A DNA stretch of 6,326 nucleotides from UBA5266 sp002411545 (GCA_028693085.1 JAQUWC010000100.1:1-6326), one strand, 5' to 3'. Counted from the stretch's first letter, positions 1 through 4,925 are shown. The notes: a model not told the origin generated them from the letters alone. Made by a program: numbers and translations.

Positions 1-123
1 GAACAATATATTTATAACTACCATGGCATCTTATTTATGGATGATTTGCCGCCGGGAATGTATGTTTTAAAAATCATATGCGATAAAGGAGAGAGTATTT
101 ATAAAAAGATTGTTAAGCAATAG
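1..123 (+). CDS. C-terminal end of a T9SS-exported protein (type A sorting domain), 5' partial
   Basis: The first 40 codons are open in frame 1 and end at TAG (121-123). The peptide has the classic end of a Bacteroidota type IX secretion C-terminal sorting domain: an LPPGMYVLKI strand (the usual L-P-x-G-x-Y-x-L/V-K/R-I pattern), a short turn (CDKGE), then a final strand rich in K/I ending KKIVKQ. In this family the domain directs export across the outer membrane by the Por machinery and is then cleaved, usually leaving the cargo attached to the cell surface or released. The cargo domain lies outside the window, so the enzyme or adhesin it carries is unknown. No clear intrinsic terminator follows; a heptamer repeat begins 27 bases after the stop. 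The gene runs towards the minus-strand genes on its right. Confidence 0.82.
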   Translation, partial: EQYIYNYHGILFMDDLPPGMYVLKIICDKGESIYKKIVKQ

Positions 124-149
124 AATTTCCTAAGTGAATAGTGAAAAAT

Positions 150-179
150 AGCTATCAGCTATCAGCCCTCAGCTATCAG
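150..179. repeat. Heptamer tandem repeat (AGCTATC)n
   Basis: Four consecutive 7-base units are visible: AGCTATC, AGCTATC, AGCCCTC, AGCTATC, then a partial AG. The third unit differs at two positions. Short tandem heptamers of this kind are known from intergenic DNA of cyanobacteria and occur in other environmental bacteria; their function is unknown. Confidence 0.9.
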
Positions 180-342
180 TATTTTTTCTTGGCTCATTTT
201 CAGGCCGTTTTAGCCACGTTTACCCCTTCCTTTGCTATAATGAAATGCCCGAAAAATGCCTAAGAATGCGTTACAGAGCGTTTTGCCTAAAAAATTGGGT
301 GATTTCGGGCGGAAATTGCGAGAATCGACAGGATTAACAAAA

Positions 343-377
343 AAGTCCCAAGTCGAAGGTCGCAGGTCGTAAGTCAA
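343..377. repeat. Second heptamer tandem repeat (ARGTCnn)n
   Basis: Five consecutive 7-base units are visible: AAGTCCC, AAGTCGA, AGGTCGC, AGGTCGT, AAGTCAA. The core ARGTC is kept while the last two bases vary. It has the same period as the array at 150-179 but a different unit sequence. Confidence 0.85.
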
Positions 378-473
378 CGCACTGTGCTTCTGAATACTAA
401 AATTCACTTTTCACTTCCCCCCCCCCACGGATTAACAGGATTAAAAAACAAATCCCCTCTCTTCCGTATTATT

Positions 474-548
474 AGTCCCGTAGGGACGACATCTTGGTAG
501 AACGATAATGCCGCCTTCCCCTTTTAAGCCCCGTAGGGGCGACATCTT
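474..548. repeat. Two copies of a small REP-like palindromic unit
   Basis: Unit 1 (474-495) and unit 2 (527-548) are direct copies that match at 20 of 22 bases. Each begins with a 5-bp stem around a GTA loop: GTCCC-GTA-GGGAC (475-487) and GCCCC-GTA-GGGGC (528-540), followed by the shared tail GACATCTT. The two differences are the two halves of one base pair (T:A in copy 1, C:G in copy 2), so the stem is preserved. Such units are found scattered in many bacterial genomes; in other systems REP units are moved by single-strand (Y1/RAYT) transposases, but none lies in this window. Confidence 0.85.
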
Positions 549-763
549 TATCAAAGATAAGTATTTGGTAGTGGATAGCAGAATAAGCGTTTAGGGGGGT
601 CAATTTGTTCCGGAATAATCACCTCTATATCTATTTCTATTAAAACATCTCTGCGTTTTATCGTTTCTGCCATACCAATGAATTTTTATGGCAAAAATAA
701 AACAAGAGAAATAAAAGGATTGGACAAAAAATTAATGGGAGGAGGAGAAGATAAACTTTATAG

Positions 764-895
764 GGTTAACGGTTGATGTTATGGTGTAGTACGGGATTAC
801 GAGATGATTTCCTATAAGTTTACACTAACTTTTTTTACGAGCTACAAACGCTTGAAAACCTCTGAAATCCGCATGCACTATGCCATATGTTGGCC
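764..895 (-). other. Integron attC-like site (132-bp imperfect palindrome)
   Basis: The outer 7-base ends pair with each other: GGTTAAC (764-770) with GTTGGCC (889-895), including two G.T pairs. Each matches the attC core consensus (RYYYAAC and GTTRRRY) at six of seven positions and keeps the invariant AAC and GTT. Inside is a second stem, TGGTGTAGT (782-790) with ACTATGCCA (877-885), and a third, GGATT (794-798) with AATCC (866-870), then CGAG/CTC pairing with a bulge. A 9-versus-1 base asymmetry separates outer and inner stems, like the unpaired spacer of folded attC sites. The length is inside the known attC range. Read on the minus strand, the R'' end lies 7 bases past the stop codon of the upstream gene, the usual cassette order. 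No integrase gene is in the window. Confidence 0.55.
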
Positions 896-902
896 ATAGT
901 AA

Positions 903-1334
903 TTATTTAGACGTTAAATAAAAAACTAATAAACTAGATAAAGTTCCAGTTACAATTCCAATTATAAAACCTATCACTATTGACCTTTTCTCTGTTTTCT
1001 TATTTGTTGATAATAAAATTCTACCGAATGAATCTTTATTTACTTGTAATAATTTCTCTGACTCATCTTTTTCTTGTTTAACCTCTTGATACTTTTTAAT
1101 TAATTCATCGAGTTCGACCTTTTTTTGTTTTGAATTAGTACTTATTTGATTTACAGCATTTGCAGTCTCAATAAGTTTATTCTTAATATCATCTAACTGG
1201 TCTATCCGTTCCTCAATTTCCTTATTGTTTAATTCTATTTTCTTATCAAGTTCAAATAGGATATTAGGCAATCCAAAAGTATCTATTGTTATCCTCGATG
1301 TCACAGATATTAAATAATCAATTAATTTGCTCAT
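903..1334 (-). CDS. Coiled-coil protein with C-terminal membrane anchor, unknown function
   Basis: This 143-residue protein matches no family I recognise. Residues about 27-100 are almost all charged or polar with regularly spaced I/L/V, which indicates one long coiled coil (for example NNKEIEERIDQLDDI). Residues 118-140 form a single hydrophobic helix preceded by KKTEKR, so the coiled coil should face the cytoplasm and only three residues follow the membrane segment: a tail-anchored layout. A short, less charged N-terminal part (1-26) could be a docking helix. The ATG lies one base after the TAA of the 219-residue gene (TAA-T-ATG), so translation is very probably coupled and the two proteins likely act together. 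The stop is 7 bases before the attC-like palindrome. A membrane anchor or oligomerisation partner is inferred; a phage-tail-type or structural role cannot be excluded. Confidence 0.8.
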   Translation of the reverse strand: MSKLIDYLISVTSRITIDTFGLPNILFELDKKIELNNKEIEERIDQLDDIKNKLIETANAVNQISTNSKQKKVELDELIKKYQEVKQEKDESEKLLQVNKDSFGRILLSTNKKTEKRSIVIGFIIGIVTGTLSSLLVFYLTSK

Positions 1335-1335
1335 A

Positions 1336-1995
1336 TTAATTTGGATATGCTTCTTTAAAAGTTTTTTCTTTCAGATTGTAAATTTTGCATTCTCGGTCAT
1401 CCATGAACCATATTTTCCAAGAATCTAGATAATTGTCTATTTCTTGGTCTGATTCTGTATCAAGCAAGTAAGGACTATACCCCTTTTTATCGATACCCGG
1501 ATTGTAAAAAATTGGAGTTTCTATTTTATTTATTGGCAATTTAATTTTATGCTCTATTTGTTCTTTTCTTTTCGAGAGTTCATTAAATATCCTACTAATT
1601 ACAGATATTCTATGCGGTTCAATCCCTCCAACGATAATTGTAATATCATCAAATTGAAATCTCATTCTTTTAATTCTGAGCTTATAAGAATCCTTGTTCG
1701 CTTCTTTTAATTTAGTCAAAGAAGCATAAAATGGTTTTAAAAAATAATTTTTTGTCCCTTTCTTTAATAAATCCCAGGCTAATCCATAAACAACCACATC
1801 CTTTGCAAATTCAAAAAAACTAGAATTGATAAATATTGTAAACCAAGTTTCTCCTCCATCACTAAAAGATGGAATATAAATAGAACGACCTTGGACTAGA
1901 TAAGATTGATTCAATTCATCTTTAAACATCTCAATACCCTCTATTTCTCTACCGTTATATTCAAATTCTATAAAAATTTCGTTTCTTGTAGTCAT
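1336..1995 (-). CDS. Unknown 219-residue soluble protein, first gene of a two-gene unit
   Basis: I do not recognise the family. The protein starts with a strand-rich part (residues 5-57, with EFEYNGREIEG and YLVQGRSIYIPSF), followed by a hydrophobic to amphipathic helical stretch (58-95, FFEFAKDVVVYGLAWDLL then KNYFLKPFYASL). Next come a basic segment and strand (105-125, LRIKRMRFQFDDITIIVGG), a helix (128-150) rich in K/R/E, and an acidic C-terminal part with several aromatic residues (W193, W196, F197). No catalytic motif is obvious and there is no signal peptide. The hydrophobic stretch is broken by charged residues, so I read it as a buried or surface helix, not a membrane span. The ATG at 1995 follows the attC-like half-site by 14 bases. 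The next gene begins one base after its stop, which predicts co-translation with the membrane-anchored coiled-coil protein. Its position beside a restriction operon suggests a defence role, but that is inference only. Confidence 0.8.
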   Translation of the reverse strand: MTTRNEIFIEFEYNGREIEGIEMFKDELNQSYLVQGRSIYIPSFSDGGETWFTIFINSSFFEFAKDVVVYGLAWDLLKKGTKNYFLKPFYASLTKLKEANKDSYKLRIKRMRFQFDDITIIVGGIEPHRISVISRIFNELSKRKEQIEHKIKLPINKIETPIFYNPGIDKKGYSPYLLDTESDQEIDNYLDSWKIWFMDDRECKIYNLKEKTFKEAYPN

Positions 1996-2009
1996 GCTGA
2001 TATTATTGT

Positions 2010-2034
2010 TGCCAACGATTGTGTATACGCAATA
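2010..2034 (-). other. attC-like half-site (R' end) upstream of the two-gene unit
   Basis: On the minus strand this reads TATTGCGTATACACAATC followed by GTTGGCA (2010-2016). The GTTGGC core is exactly complementary to the GCCAAC end of the palindrome beyond the second gene (889-894), which is what a circular cassette would need to rebuild its own attC. It also shares the segment CAAYCGTTRRC with the other end of that palindrome (minus-strand CAACCGTTAAC, 764-774 region). I could not find the matching R''/L'' half within the next 120 bases, so only half of an upstream site is present or the rest has decayed. Confidence 0.4.
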
Positions 2035-2132
2035 AACATATAATATTGAAATACCATTGATTTATATTAGAGGTAAGGTAAAGAAAATAAACGCAATTAA
2101 AATTGTATTTCACCATTTAATGTTATTTTTAT

Positions 2133-2208
2133 GCAAAAGTAAATAATATTTTTATATAAAATCACAAAATGTAAATTTCCATTTTGAAAAATTCTATTTT
2201 AGATTCAT
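2133..2208. repeat. Left copy of the 76-bp direct repeat flanking the restriction-modification operon
   Basis: Aligned without gaps to 4087-4162, 64 of 76 positions match (84 %). Shared blocks include TATAAAATCA, AAATTTCCATTTT and TTTTAGATTC. On the minus strand this copy contains TACTTTTG (2134-2141), which fits the Bacteroidota -7 element TAnnTTTG, but the position matching the -33 TTTG of the right copy reads TGTG. It could be a weakened promoter for the two-gene unit starting at 1995, about 140 bases downstream. Confidence 0.85.
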
Positions 2209-2245
2209 GAATGTTTTTTTATGTAGATTATAATTTGTTGGTTGT

Positions 2246-2400
2246 TTATAAGTCAAAACTCAAACTTCTTTCAAGTTCAATATCTGGTTCTTTTACCAAA
2301 AATAATTCCAACTGATTTTTATCTTCAAATCCATTAAGTTTTTTTCTATAAGTAGCAAATACTTGAGAATTCTCTATTTCGAGTCTCCTGTTTTTTGAAA
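2246..2400 (-). pseudogene. Remnant 3' end of an unidentified gene
   Basis: Beyond and partly overlapping the end of the endonuclease gene, another minus-strand frame is open for 57 codons (2419 to the TAA at 2246-2248) with no ATG. Its composition looks like real protein: the segment VFATYRKKLNGFEDKNQLEL is followed by FLVKEPDIELERSLSFDL and a stop. It contains QLELF (2300-2314), close to the bacterial beta-sliding-clamp binding pentapeptide QL[S/D]LF found near the ends of many DNA-processing proteins. I cannot name the parent gene. The simplest reading is the tail of a lost gene joined to the endonuclease by deletion or insertion near 2400; chance openness over 57 AT-rich codons is possible. 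Confidence 0.4.
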
Positions 2401-3164
2401 TAGTTAGAATATGCTTCTTCTAATTTGTTTTTTGCAGATAACCAACCTTCTCCGTCGGTAATCCAAACAAACTCAAAGTTAGAATATTGGTTTATTTTTG
2501 GAGCCAGGTCGGAATAAGAGCGTGCAGTTTCATTAAGTTTAGATCCAGAACTATTATAAAAATTTGTTTCAATTAGGTAGGTTTTAACTTTTGTTTTTAT
2601 TACAAAATCAAACCTTTTTAAATCTGTACCAAGACTTGTAATCTCTGGAAATTCTGTGCTGTTTACTTCTCTTTTATAGAATATTTTGGATTTATCAAAG
2701 ATTAGAGATACAGCCTTAGACATATTTTCGCCACCTCTGTTTTTTCTTGCATTTGTATCTAATCCAACTTCAACACCAAAAACATAATCAACAAGATTTG
2801 TGATGTTTTTATTCCTGAATATTTCTCCAAGTCCTGTATCTTCAACGAATTCAAAAACTTTTTCGGGAGTTTCAAAGTATGAATCAAGAAGAACAATATT
2901 GCCTTCTCGATTAAAAGTTTTTGCATTTTTGTCTTTTCTTACTGCAATTAAAATATCTAAAACCTCAAAAACTCTTGCATTCTCTTCAAATAATTCTTCT
3001 ATTGCAAGTCTTAAATCTTTTTTCCCTATCAAATAGTTAAGTTGATTTAGTTTTATTGAAATTTTGCTTATGTTCGATTTTATCTTTCCAAAATCTGTAA
3101 AATAATCAAGGGTTGCATTAGTTTCACTTAATTGTGAAATAAAGATATCAAATTGCTTTAACAT
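2346..3164 (-). CDS. Type II restriction endonuclease, DpnII/MboI family (cuts GATC), C-terminus altered
   Basis: This 272-residue protein is a DpnII/MboI-type endonuclease, a family that cleaves unmethylated GATC. The family signature NLVDYVFGVEVGLDTNARKN lies at residues 123-142. The nuclease core follows: KRFDF (D186), then YLIETNFY (E199-T-N201), the family's form of the PD-(D/E)xK site in which the usual lysine is replaced. GSKLNETARSY (207-217) and FVWITDGEGW (232-241) are further conserved blocks. The ATG overlaps the end of the methylase gene by 17 bases, so the enzyme is made from the same transcript after its protecting methylase. As I recall MboI, the family continues after EAY with an IPxxYNLxxL-type helix and ends some 25 residues later; here the sequence turns into YFKKQETRNREFSSICYL and stops. 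The end is therefore probably replaced. The catalytic core is intact, but activity is uncertain. Confidence 0.92.
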   Translation of the reverse strand: MLKQFDIFISQLSETNATLDYFTDFGKIKSNISKISIKLNQLNYLIGKKDLRLAIEELFEENARVFEVLDILIAVRKDKNAKTFNREGNIVLLDSYFETPEKVFEFVEDTGLGEIFRNKNITNLVDYVFGVEVGLDTNARKNRGGENMSKAVSLIFDKSKIFYKREVNSTEFPEITSLGTDLKRFDFVIKTKVKTYLIETNFYNSSGSKLNETARSYSDLAPKINQYSNFEFVWITDGEGWLSAKNKLEEAYSNYFKKQETRNREFSSICYL

Positions 3165-4068
3165 ATTTTAATTCTTTTGATGGTTGGTTAGTAATTAATA
3201 ATTCTGTTAGCTTTCCTCGTTTTTCAGCATTTGCATTTACCATCCTTGACGCATAAACTCGTTTGATATTAAACTGCTCGTACAAATCATCAAAGAAATC
3301 ATTGTTAGGATTTTTACCTTTTACATCAGAATTACTTAAAATAAAATTATAACCCAGTATGTCAATTTTTTTGCAGAAATTTCCTAAACGAATTTGTTCT
3401 TGGTCGTTGAAATCTTCTTTTGCATAGGAGTTAAAACTTGATGTTTCACTTAACGGTTTATATGGTGGATCAAAATAAAAAAGACTGTTTTTTGAAGCAT
3501 ATTTTAAGGTTTCCTCAAAATCACCTGTCAATATTTCTACCTTTTGTAAAAGTTCGCTATCAGCAAAAATAGTATGTTTATCGCAAATTTTCGGATTTGT
3601 ATATCGTCCAAAGGGGACATTGAAAAGTCCTTTACTATTTACACGGTACAAACCATTAAAACATGTACGGTTCAAAAAAATAAACAATGCTGTATTTTCA
3701 ATTGAATCAAGTGTTTTTGTATTGAATCTTTCTCGTTTATTTAAATAATATTCTTTTCGTTTTTCCTCATTTAAAGGTAAATACTCATCTTGAATTATTT
3801 GTAAAAATTGGACTAAATCAGAAGGTGTATCTTTAATGGTTTTATAAGCAGTTGTTAAATCGGGATTAATGTCATTAATAATGGCTTTTGTAATATTTGG
3901 GTATTGTTGTAAAATCCAAAATAAAACAGCTCCACCTCCAACAAATGGCTCAATGTAAGTAATATTATGTAAATTCGCAAAATATTCAGGCAAAGTCTTT
4001 TCAATGCTTTCAATAAGTTGAGTTTTACCACCAACCCATTTTATAAATGGTTTTGATTTAAACGTCAT
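3148..4068 (-). CDS. dam: Adenine-specific DNA methyltransferase for GATC (Dam/DpnM type, class alpha)
   Basis: This 306-residue protein transfers a methyl group from S-adenosylmethionine to N6 of adenine in GATC, protecting host DNA from the partner endonuclease. The N-terminal FIKWVGGKTQL (residues 8-18) and motif I YIEPFVGGGAVLF (38-50) form the cofactor pocket. Motif IV is DPPY (D200-P-P-Y203), the catalytic motif of the D12 class. The block LNRTCFNGLYRVNSKGLFNV (132-151) with FGRY is the family's DNA-contacting region, and the C-terminal KLTELLITN (286-294) is also typical. The length is normal (Dam is about 280). It is the first gene of the operon and overlaps the endonuclease start by 17 bases. 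The ATG at 4068 lies only 19 bases from a likely promoter -7 element, giving a very short leader. No separate controller (C) gene and no second methylase (DpnA/MboC type) is present, although relatives often have the latter. Confidence 0.95.
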   Translation of the reverse strand: MTFKSKPFIKWVGGKTQLIESIEKTLPEYFANLHNITYIEPFVGGGAVLFWILQQYPNITKAIINDINPDLTTAYKTIKDTPSDLVQFLQIIQDEYLPLNEEKRKEYYLNKRERFNTKTLDSIENTALFIFLNRTCFNGLYRVNSKGLFNVPFGRYTNPKICDKHTIFADSELLQKVEILTGDFEETLKYASKNSLFYFDPPYKPLSETSSFNSYAKEDFNDQEQIRLGNFCKKIDILGYNFILSNSDVKGKNPNNDFFDDLYEQFNIKRVYASRMVNANAEKRGKLTELLITNQPSKELKYVKAI

Positions 4069-4086
4069 ATTATATTTTCTTTTCCT

Positions 4087-4162
4087 GCAAATGTAAATAT
4101 TTTTTTAATATAAAATCAAATAATAGAAATTTCCATTTTAAAAAATTCCGTTTTAGATTCGT
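4087..4162. repeat. Right copy of the 76-bp direct repeat flanking the operon
   Basis: This copy matches 2133-2208 in the same orientation at 64 of 76 positions with no gap. The two copies enclose the endonuclease and methylase genes and the remnant at 2246-2400. The similarity stops just before the methylase start on one side and near 4162 on the other; a looser match (AATTGTTTTTAT against GAATGTTTTTTT) trails on. Confidence 0.85.
4088..4120 (-). promoter_or_regulatory. Probable promoter of the methylase-endonuclease operon
   Basis: On the minus strand TTTG (4117-4120) and TACATTTG (4088-4095) are separated by exactly 21 bases. This fits the Bacteroidota vegetative promoter pattern (-33 TTTG, 19-21 bases, -7 TAnnTTTG). 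Transcription would begin about 13 bases before the methylase ATG. The whole site lies inside the right copy of the 76-bp direct repeat. Confidence 0.65.
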
Positions 4163-4283
4163 AATTGTTTTTATTCCGTGTTAATCTGTGGAAATCTGTG
4201 GGCAAAACAATAAGGACAAAAACGACATTAAAGACACCAACGCAAGCATTCACATTTCTGTCGTTTGTGTCCTTGTTAGGATT

Positions 4284-4307
4284 TAGTCAGAGGGTGAATT
4301 CAAATCA
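4284..4307 (-). repeat. Diverged inverted copy of one arm and loop of the 4708-4758 hairpin
   Basis: The 24 bases beginning TAGTCAGAGGGTGAATTC match the reverse complement of the hairpin at 4708-4758 at 23 of 24 positions, covering one arm plus the loop. The second arm is missing: after AAATCA the sequence continues GCACC and an A-run instead of the CCCCCTGAC expected. Confidence 0.75.
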
Positions 4308-4385
4308 GCACCAAAAAAAATTATATGGCAAAAACCCTCGAAAACATGCAGCAACAACCCTCAAAAACTTCCGCAAGTAAGATCG

Positions 4386-4451
4386 AAAACTTGCTTATGT
4401 TTTTAGTAAAACTTGCTTGAGTTTTTAGTAAAACTTGCTTATGTTTTTTAG
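4386..4451. repeat. Tandem array, three 22-bp units
   Basis: Three consecutive units begin AAAACTTGCTTATGTTTTTA (4386-4407, 4408-4429, 4430-4451). Unit 2 reads TTGAG for TTATG, and unit 3 has one extra T. There are no spacers between units, so this is a simple tandem array and not a CRISPR. Confidence 0.92.
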
Positions 4452-4640
4452 GCGGTTGCCGCATCTTTTTTTGGCTTTGGGTGCATCTTTTTGAGGGTCC
4501 TTGCGGATGATTTGTAAAAAATGGGAGGAAAATGTGCCTTAAAAAACCACATGACTGATTTGCAATAATATACAAAAGACTTGAAAAATGAATGAAATTA
4601 AATAAAAGAAGCATATAAAAATGTAAAAAAACAACACAAA

Positions 4641-4691
4641 CCGTAGAAATGCACGATATGGTAGAGACGCACGGCCGTGCGTCTCTACGGT
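4641..4691. repeat. Perfect 28-bp palindrome with an additional degenerate arm
   Basis: Positions 4661-4688 (GTAGAGACGCACGG and its exact complement) form a perfect 28-bp palindrome with no loop. Upstream, CCGTAGAAATGCAC (4641-4654) is the complement of GTGCGTCTCTACGG (4678-4691) at 12 of 14 positions, so a second, imperfect arm is present. Similar GTAGAGACGC palindromes are scattered through intergenic DNA of Bacteroidota and cyanobacteria; they behave like REP-type repeats and are often mistranslated into false genes. Confidence 0.9.
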
Positions 4692-4707
4692 CGTTGGTTG
4701 TTAGCAT

Positions 4708-4758
4708 AAATCAAGTAGTCAGGGGGTGATTTGAATTCACCCCCTGACTACTTGATTT
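4708..4758. repeat. Long perfect hairpin, 22-bp stem and 7-base loop
   Basis: The arm at 4708-4729 (AAATCAAGTAGTCAGGGGGT then GA) is the exact complement of 4737-4758; the loop is TTTGAAT (4730-4736). A T-run on one side and an A-run on the other mean it could end transcription in either direction, but no gene ends close to it: the peptidase has its own terminator at 4866-4902. A partial copy at 4284-4307 shows that it is a member of a dispersed repeat family. Confidence 0.9.
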
Positions 4759-4865
4759 TTCGGCATAAAAACCATTCGTAATTTTTTCAACTGCTGACAA
4801 AAAAATTGACAGCATTTGCCGATATTATGGACAGATTGTAAAACACTCATATTACTGATTTTTTT

Positions 4866-4902
4866 ATATAAAAAAAGGTCGCTTTTAACATAAAGCGACC
4901 TT
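4866..4902 (-). terminator. Intrinsic terminator of the M3 peptidase gene
   Basis: On the minus strand, 24 bases after the peptidase stop, AAGGTCGCTTT pairs exactly with AAAGCGACCTT (4892-4902 and 4875-4885) around a 6-base loop. It is followed by TTTTTTTATATA. This is a strong rho-independent terminator. Confidence 0.92.
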
Positions 4903-4925
4903 ATATAAGTGTTTAATAATATTTA

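Larger units (their letters stand above)
124..763. other. 640-bp intergenic stretch, repeat-rich, no convincing gene
   Basis: I find no coding region with recognisable protein features here. The stretch holds two heptamer tandem arrays (150-179 and 343-377), a 10-C run at 417-426 followed by the motif ACGGATTAACAGGATTA, and two palindromic units at 474-548. A G-run motif (AGGGGGGTCAATTTG, 592-606) is followed by TTCCGGAATAATCACC; similar phrases occur at the ends of IS21-type elements, but no transposase or second end is visible. The rest (180-342 and 626-763) shows nothing I can name; it may be decayed sequence. Confidence 0.6.
4163..4865. other. 700-bp gene-free stretch made largely of repeats
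   Basis: No reading frame here resembles a protein. The stretch contains CCGTG-TTAATCTGTGG-AAATCTGTGG at 4176-4201 (two near copies of AATCTGTGG, related in inverse orientation to ACGGATTAACAGGATTA at 427-443). It also contains a diverged hairpin copy (4284-4307), a 3 x 22 bp array (4386-4451), two copies of GCATCTTTTT (4461-4470 and 4483-4492), a perfect palindrome (4661-4688) and a long hairpin (4708-4758). An 11-base inverted pair ACCCTCAAAAA (4357-4367) / TTTTTGAGGGT (4488-4498) encloses the tandem array. Confidence 0.7.

Noticed and set aside
210..407. Minus-strand open frame of 65 codons
   Set aside because: It runs through the ARGTCnn heptamer array and repeat-like DNA, has no recognisable protein features, and its composition reflects the repeats.
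551..673. Short minus-strand frame of 40 codons starting MAETIKRRDVLIEIDIEV
   Set aside because: It has a plausible start but its second half is made of the G-run motif and the region between repeats; no conserved feature is seen. It could be a small remnant, but I cannot support it as a gene.
2800..3036. Plus-strand open frame of 78 codons
   Set aside because: It lies entirely inside the well-supported endonuclease gene on the opposite strand.
4165..4380. Plus-strand open frame of 71 codons
   Set aside because: It crosses the AATCTGTGG repeat and the diverged hairpin copy; no start context or family resemblance supports a gene.
4386..4451. CRISPR array
   Set aside because: The 22-bp units are directly adjacent with no spacers, and no cas genes are present.
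4451..4470. Plus-strand intrinsic terminator (GCGG-TTG-CCGC then ATCTTTTTTT)
   Set aside because: The stem is only 4 bp and no plus-strand gene lies upstream that would need it.
4321..4707. Minus-strand open frame of 128 codons
   Set aside because: It translates the 28-bp palindrome (giving RRDARPCVS, a common false peptide) and the 22-bp tandem array (giving repeated KT/TK runs). No domain is visible.
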